Positions 55,606 to 64,000 of a stretch of DNA of 64,000 nt are shown in pieces. The notes beneath the pieces are model-generated. The model had not been told where the DNA came from and ran no database searches. It worked only from the letters and a program-made list of their open reading frames with translations. Both the position numbers and the translations under genes were made by a program. The DNA comes from Ophiura sarsii (lineage: Eukaryota; Echinodermata; Ophiuroidea; Amphilepidida; Ophiuridae): contig CM069442.1 of assembly GCA_035610835.1 (NCBI GenBank), forward strand, positions 1,302,001-1,366,000. The letters run 5' to 3'. Within the stretch, counting starts at the first letter, position 1; each line of letters opens with the position of its first letter.

Positions 55606-56066
55606 CAGGGGTGTGCCTCTCAGCTTGCCGATCGGGTCCATTTTTAAATTAAAGTTTAGTCAGCATAGAATTGATGGCGCTATACTGATAAGGCGTGATT
55701 GTAGCAGACGATGGTAGACACGAACGGTCGTTAATTTTGAATTTCCATTACTTTCAATGTAACAATGGATTTTGCCCGGGATTTTGATTATATGACCCCA
55801 TAAAATTCATCACACGTTGGAACTAAATTATTTCATCCAAAAATCGCTGGAGTTGGATAACCAACTCCAGTGTCAGTATCATTTTTGACAGCAAGCTGTG
55901 TGTAAATCTACCGCGTGCACAGCGCCACCAATTCTATGCTGACTAACACGCCGGTCACCGACGCATTCCAGACGATTATCATAATTTATTCAAATATTCA
56001 AAAGGACCGTTTTCGCTACGTACGTTAGTATAGGACTTTCCTATCCCAAAATTAATAGTATCCCTG
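55606..56066. mobile_element. 'CAGGGGTGTGCC' element with 7-bp target duplication
   Basis: 461 bp. Begins CAGGGGTGTGCC, ends 'agtatccctg'. GTCTGGT flanks both sides (55599-55605, 56067-56073). The interior shares about 110 bp with 23815-23930. A sister copy lies at 61312-61787. hAT-like ends, but the visible duplication is 7, not 8, bp. Confidence 0.7.
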
Positions 56067-56084
56067 GTCTGGTGGCAATGGAAC

Positions 56085-56170
56085 ATTTTATGTGTCCCAG
56101 TATCGACCGATCAAACGGTACTGGGTGTTCCAACTTCCAGTATCGGAGGATACTATAGTAGATTCATAAA
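56085..56170. repeat. Family P palindrome units, right part
   Basis: Two units ('cccagtatcgaccgatc', 'ccagtatcggaggatac'). May be the other half of the 54652 element, separated by about 1.2 kb including the 55606 insertion. Confidence 0.5.
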
Positions 56171-56984
56171 CTCTGGCGTATCGGTTTCGGATTTGGACCT
56201 CGTCCATTGGGCGTTACAGGAACCCATTTTGACCAATGATGAAACAGCAGTACTTTTATAAATGTTATTATTTGCGCTCCATAATCAAATGCTATTCATG
56301 ATAGCGTGACTTTATGAATAGGGCTGATCATGTAACTTTACAATCACGACAACCAAATACTTAATCCAACAACTTGAAATGTGTTCTCCCTTTGTAAGCG
56401 GTCACCACAAATCGACCATCATCGATCGTGTACAGTTTTCGAAAGTTTGTCATTTTACTTATTCATAATTAGTGGATACTTTTTATTATTTTCCATTTTT
56501 AGTATGCACGTGGAATAAAGGAAACATTAAAATAAAAAATACGAAATAATTCAATCATAATTTTTGCATAAACCTAGGTACAAAACCATTTGTCCTAAAT
56601 GGAGGAAAAGTTATATCAACCAAGATACGGATTATAAACGTTACTTTATGTATTACTGGCTATGAGACCACCTGAATACCTTTATCAATTCTTCTAATTC
56701 AGATACAGAATTTTCATTGGAAATAACTCATGAATAATTAATCAAGCTCATTATAGTCAATGCTAATCTGCTTAATGACACAACTTTTCAAAATAACCTT
56801 CACATTTGTTTGAAATTGATTCACTCCAGCAAAATTAATCCAAATATAGTCACTGGACATATCTCTCATGGATATTAAAATTGATATCTTAATTCCTTTT
56901 TGAAAATAAAATATTTGGGAAGGAATTTTAATTTTACTTTTGGTACACGGCGGGTGATAAATGCACACGGAATCATAAAATCGT

Positions 56985-57130
56985 GGGAAAAATCATACAA
57001 TCGTGGGGAAAATAAAAAACCGTGGGGAAAATCAAAAAATCGTGGGGAAAACAAAAAAATCGTGGACAAAATTAAAAAAATATAGGGAAAATAAAAATAA
57101 CCGAGGGGAAAAAAAATCGTGGGGAAAATA
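56985..57130. repeat. Minisatellite 'cgtggggaaaatMaaaaaat'
   Basis: Seven or eight ~19-20-bp units. Flanked by 'ggtacacggcgggtg' on the left and 'gtcgtacaccg' on the right, a weak inverted pair. Confidence 0.75.
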
Positions 57131-57414
57131 ATGGCACGTGTCGTACACCGTATTGTTCTTTGAAGTTGGTAACATTAAAACCTAAGTGTACTTCCTTGTC
57201 AACTTGGGTGGTTGACTGACCTTGACCTTGATTTAGGGTAGAAGGTCACATGTGTTTCAAACAATGTATGCTCTCCAGCTGTAATATTCAGCTCTTGCAG
57301 TCACAATATAAACATGATGGGGATAAAGGCTGCTTTCGTGATTTCATGAGTGGTAACAGCAAAAATGACAATTATTAATGTTCATCTTGAATTCTGAAGT
57401 AAATTTTAAGGCTC

Positions 57415-57690
57415 GGGTTCGTTATTCCGATCGAAGGGTCGTTATTCCGAAGGGTCATTATTCCGAAGAGGCATTATTCCGATGGGTCATTATTCCGAAA
57501 TAACTCTAAGGGTCGTTATTCCGAGGGGTCATTATTCCGAAAATACAATAAGGGTCGTTAATCCGAAAATTCAATAAGGGTCGTAATTCCGAAAGGTCAT
57601 TATTCAGAAAAACAGTAAGGGTTGTTATTCCGAATGGTCGTTATTCCGAAAAAACAATAAGGGTCGTTAATCCGAATATACAATTGGTAG
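57415..57690. repeat. Minisatellite 'gggtcgttattccgaa'
   Basis: About thirteen units of 'gggtc(g/a)ttattccgaa', with short insertions of 'aatacaataa'. One more unit occurs at 58614-58640, on the far side of a LINE fragment. Confidence 0.85.
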
Positions 57691-57859
57691 TTGGTACGTT
57701 TTTCTGTCATGACTGACAGCTCGTGACTTTGATGATGATTGATGACACACAACTTCCGTCGGTCGGCAGCCAATCGATAAATGACTGAAGAGTTTTTATT
57801 CTGTCAAACCATCTTACGATGACTGAAGAGTTTTTATTCTGTCAAACTATCTTGACCTT

Positions 57860-58610
57860 GGCCGGCTTCTTCCGCGTGCACCATCAATCTTGCCCTGCAT
57901 GATCACCTTCTCTACAGTTTCCTTGCGATCTGGCAATATGACCGACATAAGAGAGAGTTTGGGAATTGATCAGCCGAAGTAGCGTTGTCTTCACACCAAC
58001 CTCCCGAAGCACACTTTTCAAATGCATTGATTTTGTTGCAGCTTGCAGTTGTCGGTGTCCAGGACTCACAGCCGTAGGATGAAACGTACCTTGGTTGATA
58101 TAGTGATGCCTCTGTCAGCCCATATTTTTGAGAGCTGTGTCATTGCAGATCTAGCCATAGCCAAACGACGCCTGATTTCTGTATGACATCCTCCTTCTTG
58201 AGTGATGAGAGATCCGAGGAAATTGAACTGTTGGATCTGATGCACATTATGACCGTGAACTAGAAGAGGGGTAATGTTTCCATCATCCCCGATGACCATG
58301 AAATTTATTTTGGCAACATTGAGACGTAGGCCTAAGCTCTCACTTTCATTTTTGACCTTCTTCAGTAAGATGCCTAATTCTTCCTGGCTTGTGGCTAATA
58401 GTGTGGTGTCATCTCTGCATATCGTAAGTTGTGAAGCTGCCAGCCATCTACTGATATGCCGCCAGTCCATCCATCAAGGACATATCTCATAATATGCTCG
58501 GCATACAGTTAAACAGAGTAGGTGAAAGGATGCATCCTTGACGCACACCTTTGCCGAGATTGAACCAGTCGCTGTCTCCCTGAGCACTGCGCACAAGCAA
58601 ATTAGCCGTC
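57860..58610 (-). pseudogene. LINE reverse transcriptase fragment
   Basis: On the - strand: GVRQGCILSPTLFN (about 58520-58570), then a degenerate catalytic box reading CRDDTTLLA (normally a [YF]ADD box), KNESESLGLRLNVAK, FNFLGSLIT and EIRRRLAMARSAM, then a frameshift into the tail (57884-58069). Typical of a LINE RT; inactive because of frame breaks and the altered box. Confidence 0.75.
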
Positions 58611-58719
58611 ATAGAAGGGTCATTATTCCGAAAATACAATGAGTGTTTAAATTATGAAATAAGCATAAAGGTCGATTAAGTAAGGCCCCGCATTGAGCAG
58701 TTTGTACCATGACAATTTC

Positions 58720-58930
58720 TTGGCTAGTTAAGCATGCCTAGCACCACTATGGAACCCACAGGAATTTCCCCAAAACAGACAGTGCAAATCATATGTTAAA
58801 GTTGTTAACAGCTGGAGATCGTCTGATTTCCACCTCCATAATACATGCTACAGATACGCATCTTCGCCACAGATATGAAAGAAGTTGAATCCCAACTAAT
58901 GGCCGCCATTTCAGACTTATTTTGACCATA
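58720..58930. repeat. Dispersed repeat, also at 29905-30135
   Basis: 'gttaacagctggag(a/g)tcgtctga' and 'gatatgaaagaagttgaatc' occur in both, in the same orientation. Confidence 0.55.
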
Positions 58931-58962
58931 TCTCAACCCAGAATGTACATAGAGTTGTGATT

Positions 58963-59351
58963 TAAAGGGACATTAAGTGGTGTTGAAAATTTTAAAATTT
59001 TAAAATTTTACTTCATAATTCAAGATGAACATTAAAAATTGCCATTATTGTTGTTTATACTAACAAAAACACAGCAAAACTTGATTAAAACAATATCATC
59101 GCTATATATTGAAAAACGCCCTCTATGCAAATATGGTTCGCGTTATGTATCACGCGTACTGCAGGGGATACTGTCGGACGTAAAATGCTCGTTGCGGCTC
59201 TACGAGCATTTTTGAATCGACTTTTTCTTGTACAAAGAGGGCTGATTTGTCTTAATCCTTATAGGTGTAAGTTCATACATGTAATACAATTATAAAAAAA
59301 AACTAATCCCAGTTTTTATCATAATTGATACATATCTTAGTGCCCCTTTAA
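58963..59351. mobile_element. Inverted-repeat element ('TTTAAAGGGACATTAAG')
   Basis: Left 'tttaaagggacattaag', right 'cttagtgcccctttaa'. The piece 'attcaagatgaacattaa' also occurs inverted at about 57378-57400. Confidence 0.5.
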
Positions 59352-60861
59352 GGTGGCAACATCCAGGTTTTGGGGGTCAAGGGATATATAAGAATAATCA
59401 TTTAGTATATTGAGTCGCTGCAACTACAATAAAATCCAAAATGGCACCGGAAATCTGGAAATATACATTTTTGCTATTAAGGTCAAAGGTCAATGTTTTC
59501 CTAAATTTCTTTGTACATGGGTCAAATTCTCAAAATGCTCCGATTTTGATCAGAATTCATGTAATTAACTCAATGTATTGGTACTGCGCATGCGTGATGT
59601 AAAGCGCTAAGATCGGGTGATATAATAATGCATAATGATATAGGATGTTAATCCTATAACTGATCTCCTGATCGATGGAAGATTAAACATAAATCAATGG
59701 TAGATAATTGTTACTACTTTCTACACAGAGTATGTATACTTAAAACTAACTTTGATTTTAAACTCCTTCATTATAAACAAAAATATCACAATAAAAATGT
59801 GATCATTCATCCATAGAATCATAATTGATTATCTCAAATCAGAATTAAATATGGTTTAAAAAAATTAAAAACACACCAAACAGTGGAAAAACTGAAAGCT
59901 TTGATTGAAGAAATTGTTACTCAGTTATAATCAAAATATTTCCTTGTATGCATTACTATTATTAGCATGAGTCAGTTAAATCGTAACTTTACTTGAACAG
60001 GAACCTACAAATCATTTACTAAATTTCATATGCTGAATTGAATACAGTAGAATTTAAAAATATTTTACAATACTAACAACAAAACATTTAGGAGAATGGT
60101 CCATCAATCTCACGTCACCATGGTAACGTCACTAACCAGTACAAAGCACTTTCTGGTACCTGCATTACATTACAGTCATGTTAAATAATATACTTGATAT
60201 ACTGATAACAGAAAGGTAGTTAATTTCAGTCCCACCACAAGGAAGTTAATTTGCAGTATGCTAACTATAATATAATATACTAGAATTCGCGGTTCGTGGG
60301 TTGGGCGGTTCTTGGGTTGGGGAAAATCCAGCTATCACAGGTGCCCCTTAATATTCCAGATACCTCAGAATTTAGGAGAGGAGCACCATGTGCCCTTAAA
60401 TCCAGGTAGGCTACCCATGTACATATCCATGTAATTTAGTACATGTATTTAGTCCTAGGATCGGGGCCGTTTTACAGTGGGGTCAGTTCAGAGTAGGTCT
60501 TTTAGTTTTGTAGTTGGCGGGAGGCGGGGTGTATCGTCATGATCATCTGTACCAAGAGAACTGTGTATGCCATATCCGTTTATTTTTGGCCAATTTACAT
60601 TAATTATTCCTCCAGTAGTAGGCATGTATGCCTAAACGTATGCATTTTAATCACGCATATTTGCTCATCACACCGTCTCTTTATTTTTAACATGCCCCTG
60701 TATGTAACACTCCCATTTATAATTATAAAAGACATCCCATGATAGGCCATTGTGAATGGGGCCACAATTCTTGTACCTTATATCCCTACCAATGTGTGCC
60801 AAAGATGGCCGTTTTGTGAAGTTTGTAACGATCAAACCCTTTACAAAGCCTACTAAAAGCA
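59352..60861. other. Intergenic, nothing recognised
   Basis: AT-rich with no supported gene or repeat family. Confidence 0.45.
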
Positions 60862-61311
60862 GATAAACCGTGTTTGTTACCTTGTTGGATTCATTGATCA
60901 ATCTCACTACATGTAGTTCTATTGCCGGCCTACTATTAGTCTCTTTCACAGACTTATTTGAGCTTCTACCGTCCAACAGAATCCTATACATTTTGGGATG
61001 CAGAGGCGACTACATTAGCACTCTATCTCGCTTGTTCGTAAAATAAAATCGCTTCGCTTGTGTGTGCATTAGATTCACCTGTGTGCGTAAATTAATTGCT
61101 TGTGTGTGTAAAATAAATCGCTTGTGTGAGTATAAATTCACTTGTGTGCGTAATAAATTCATTTAAGTGTATAAAATTGCTTGCGTGTGTGTTGGCGGCG
61201 TTAGTACACCGTACCAATGTCTATGAATCAACTATTGTATACCAAGGCATTGAGTATTATATAGCCACAACTTGGGACAGTAGCTACGTATAAGTAGCCA
61301 GGAGATACAGA

Positions 61312-61787
61312 CAGGGGTGTGCCATTCAACTTGCCGATCGGAAGCCACTTTTGTTTAACTTTGGTGAGTGTCCTATTGTTGGTGGCGCTGTTTGTGTTGT
61401 CTGCTTTAGGTATCAAGGGGTATTAGACGTAATTGAAGTTTACACTGACGTAATTGAAGTTTACACTGAATTGTTGGGAAAATTCCCCAAAATGGTCCGG
61501 TTTTGAAAGTTATGATAAAACGTACGTGCTGGACGGTTTTTACAAGCCTGAATTATATGTTATTTCACGTTTCATTAATTATTTTAGGTATTTGAATTCA
61601 TTCTTTCACTTTAAACCATACCGTCATTGTTTGTGTCCTACGGACTCGCTGCAAGTCTATAAATTCCTTTAACTCAGGTGAGCATAATAAAATGGCTCTG
61701 TTGCCTTTTTTAATTTAAGCAAACGGGACCTGTTTAGCTACGTACATCAGTATAGGACTTTCCTATCCCAAATTTAATAGAATCCCC
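61312..61787. mobile_element. 'CAGGGGTGTGCC' element, copy in the duplicated MCT upstream region
   Basis: Shares both ends with 55606-56066 ('cttgccgatcgg', 'agtataggactttcctatcc'). Absent from copy 1 near 41550. Lies about 145 bp before the exon 1 start. Target duplication not resolved. Confidence 0.75.
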
Positions 61788-61931
61788 GATTGGACATATT
61801 GGAATAAATCGAGACGGGCGTACATGTACAGATGCACAGAGAGTACGAGTGAAAGAGTTCGTGATACCAGTCAAATAATATTGGAATACATCGAAACGGA
61901 CGTAAACTGTGAGCCGGCGGTATTCGGCGCG

Positions 61932-62130
61932 ATGCCAAATTCTCATCGGGATTTAGATGGAGGATGGGGATGGGTTATCGTAGCGAGTGCGTTTTTTAGT
62001 CGACTGTTGCAAGACGGTATCTATAAAAGCATGGGTGTTCTTCTTCCAACACTATCTGATTATTTCCAAGTACCGGTATGGAGCATAGGAAATACCATTT
62101 CTCTGATGTCTGTGATTGGTGGAGTAGTAG
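61932..62130 (+). CDS. Second SLC16/MCT-like gene, exon 1 (partial in window)
   Basis: 66 codons, 4 base differences from exon 1 at 41692-41890. Reads DGGWGW (canonical) where copy 1 reads DGGWAW, and N instead of T at residue 3. Donor G|GTAAGA intact. Exons 2-4 are not found before 64000; the intron is already longer than in copy 1, so they may follow the window or be missing. Confidence 0.75.
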
Positions 62131-62171
62131 GTAAGATTGTATCCTGGGAGCGATTTTTTTCTACCGTAGTT

Positions 62172-62406
62172 TTAACACTTTCCACGCGGCTATTGGTTTC
62201 ACAAAACAGATTTGCCAGAAAATCTTTCCCAACTTTCAAAGTCTTATCACACGAATAACTGAAGCAATACTAGACATTTTTTTACCTATTTAAGTGCATT
62301 TACGACGTATCATGGTGATGAAATTCAATAATTTTGACATTTTTGAAACATTTTGTGAAATTTTGGAACTGTCGTCTGCAGACGCCTGCCGTATGGAAAG
62401 TATTAA
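62172..62406. mobile_element. TTAA-type MITE T1, best preserved copy
   Basis: 235 bp. TTAACACTTTCCACGCGGC at the left; 'gccgtatggaaagtaTTAA' at the right. TTAA on both ends as in piggyBac-type insertions. Starts about 40 nt after the exon 1 donor. Confidence 0.7.
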
Positions 62407-62770
62407 ATGGGCCCTTCACATGTATCCGTGTGAGCTGGGCGGCCCCTTACCGTGTGAAAAATGGGTGCGGACGTCGGCACACACGGTGGGCCGTTTCCCG
62501 TCCGTTGAACACGTTCAGGGGACTTTGCCGGCCACCGGAGTTTTGAACATGCTCAAAACTCCTGGCGGGTGAGTAAAAGCGGCGGTGAAAGATGAGAGCC
62601 CGGTATGAGGTCGGTATAAGGACGGCGCACCCATTTCGCACCCGTTTCGCACCCGTTTCGCGCCCATTCGCAGGGCGGTGATGGATGGTGGTGGACGTCG
62701 ACCATCTTCCGGGCTGCGAACGGCCGCATGTAGCCTGGTAACCGTTCGCGGAACGGACTCTCAGCAGGCA
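62407..62770. other. GC-rich island of unknown origin
   Basis: Abrupt change to CpG-rich sequence right at the MITE edge. Contains a hairpin ('ggagttttga' and its inverse) and four tandem 'cgcacccgttt'-like units (62627-62668). Absent from copy 1. No convincing frame; probably part of another mobile element. Confidence 0.5.
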
Positions 62771-63111
62771 TGTTGTATTATAGATGTTGGTGGGGGCACT
62801 GCACTAAATCCCTGCGGAGAAATAGTACCTATATCAATTTGATCATCGTCCCTGGGGAAGCAAATAGAAGTAAATCTAATTTTTTTATGAAAAAGATAGA
62901 ATATATAGAACCTCAGCATTGCTAATGTGGTCAAAAATCGTCGGAATCGAATACGCACGGGAGTCTAGGGTGCGGAAGGATATCGTTGCCAGAACCGGTG
63001 ATGAAGCGAAAATATTGGTTTAAAATGGTGAGAGCGTTGTTTAGTTAGGTACCCGTAGCGGAAAAGTTGATCTAGATTGGTCAAGAAAAATCAAGTTTAA
63101 ACTAAAATTCA

Positions 63112-63968
63112 ACACACAGTAAAAACAATTTACTCAATATAGATTAAAATTTTACTCCATTTGGTATTCAAAAGGTGATCACCCCTAAGCAGAGTAATTT
63201 TTACTCTTACATGTTAGAGTAACAAATTGATCATTACATGGAGTAAGAATTACTCCTATAAACGGCGATCCCCCTTTTTACTCCACAACATGGAGTAAAA
63301 ATTAATCATTAACATGAAGTAAAATAATTTACTCCAAAAAAGGGTGATCCCCTTTTTTAATCCACATCATGGAGTAAAACTTACTCATTAGCATGGAGTA
63401 AAATAAGTTACTCCAAAAAAGGGTGATCCCCTTTTTTACTCCTCATGGAGTAAAAGTTAATCATTAACATGGAGTAAAATAATTTACTCCAAAAAAGGGT
63501 GATCATGGCGGACGAAAACGTGATCGCTACGCTATATTTTTTGTTTCATTCCCATGCATGCTGGTCTCTAAAGATTGCTAATAATAATATTGTCTACTTA
63601 CCAGAAAACTGAGGAATTAGGTCCTCAAACCCACAGCTTGTCAGCGTAGCGATCACGCTTTCGTCCGCCATTATTCTGCATGCATGATACAATGTCATGT
63701 GACCCGCTTCTTTCCTCCTTGTCGGCGTAAAATCTACGCGCGCATTGATTTAAAATTACTCGCAACTGGAGTCATGAATTCAAGAGACTCTGCTCGGGAG
63801 TAAATTAAACTCATTTGTTGATTAATTTGATTTAGCATGCAATAGTAGTTTTACTTTGGCGAGGAGTAACAGGAATTGCGAGCTTTTACTCGTCGTGGAG
63901 TACAAAATTACTCTTTCCGAGTCAAAATCCCGTGTACTCCGCTCAGTTTACTCCATTATTTTTACTGT
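63112..63968. mobile_element. Foldback element with 'ggagtaaa / tttactcc' array
   Basis: Ends 'cacagtaaaaac' and inverse 'tttttactgtgc'. The left two-thirds has ~60-bp units ('ggagtaaaataatttactcc', 'aaaaaagggtgatcccc'). A strong inner inverted pair, 'atggcggacgaaaacgtgat' against 'atcacgctttcgtccgccat', spans 63506-63672. Confidence 0.65.
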
Positions 63969-64000
63969 GCACATAGGCCTATCTAATACATTCATGCAAA

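Larger units (their letters stand above)
60862..62388 (+). repeat. Segmental duplication unit, copy 2
   Basis: Homologous to 40062-42166 in the same orientation. Lacks the M1 MITE of copy 1 and carries its own insertion at 61312-61787. The duplicated segment starts in the same upstream sequence and runs past exon 1 into the T1 MITE. Confidence 0.85.

Noticed and set aside
62294..62572. 92-codon open frame after MCT copy 2 exon 1
   Set aside because: Spans the T1 MITE and the GC-rich island; it is not in the spliced frame of the transporter and is absent from copy 1.
1..64000. Endogenous virus or bacterial operon content
   Set aside because: No capsid, envelope, integrase-type or operon-like gene set was seen; the only reverse transcriptase pieces are LINE type.

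Overview
This is eukaryotic (animal) genomic DNA. It carries spliced genes with GT-AG introns, long AT-rich introns and a very dense load of small inverted-repeat transposons. The two recognisable host genes (an ADAMTSL5-like matrix protein and an SLC16/MCT-type transporter), the repeat style (many 'taggcct' words, 'cagtggcgtaac' elements, long poly-G runs, CFDP2-like LINE pieces) and the lack of any bacterial layout suggest a marine invertebrate deuterostome such as an echinoderm or hemichordate. The taxon is an inference.

Left third (about 0.8-28.4 kb, + strand): a complete 12-exon gene for a secreted 606-residue ADAMTS-like protein. The order is signal peptide, short pro-segment ending in RSKR, one TSP1 repeat, ADAMTS cysteine-rich region, spacer, Thr/Lys/Arg-rich linker and C-terminal netrin-like (NTR) domain. 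This is the architecture of ADAMTSL5. All exon phases match and the joined coding length (1821 nt) is divisible by three. Its introns hold a TA-flanked mariner-like MITE family, a 3.4-kb nested palindromic element, TTAA-bounded MITEs, foldback elements and an array of short palindromes.

Middle (28.4-40 kb): no host gene recognised. It holds a broken APE-type LINE on the - strand (33.5-37.0 kb) interrupted by a MITE and by the tail of a second LINE, then two abutting hAT-like elements with perfect 8-bp target duplications (38.2-39.15 kb).

Right third (40-64 kb, + strand): a complete 4-exon SLC16/monocarboxylate-transporter-like gene (41692-47661, 426 aa) and, 20 kb downstream, a recent second copy of its upstream region and first exon (60862-62388), the rest of which would lie beyond the window. 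The two copies differ by 4 of 199 coding bases, and each carries a transposon that the other lacks, so they act as mutual empty-site controls. Between them lie a 1.5-kb polypyrimidine tract, a fragment resembling the start of a Mutator-like transposase, several MITEs and minisatellites, and a second LINE remnant.

The two genes have no visible functional link. The most unusual content is structural: giant nested palindromes, MITEs that carry arrays of a 20-bp palindrome, and transposons placed very close to splice donors.
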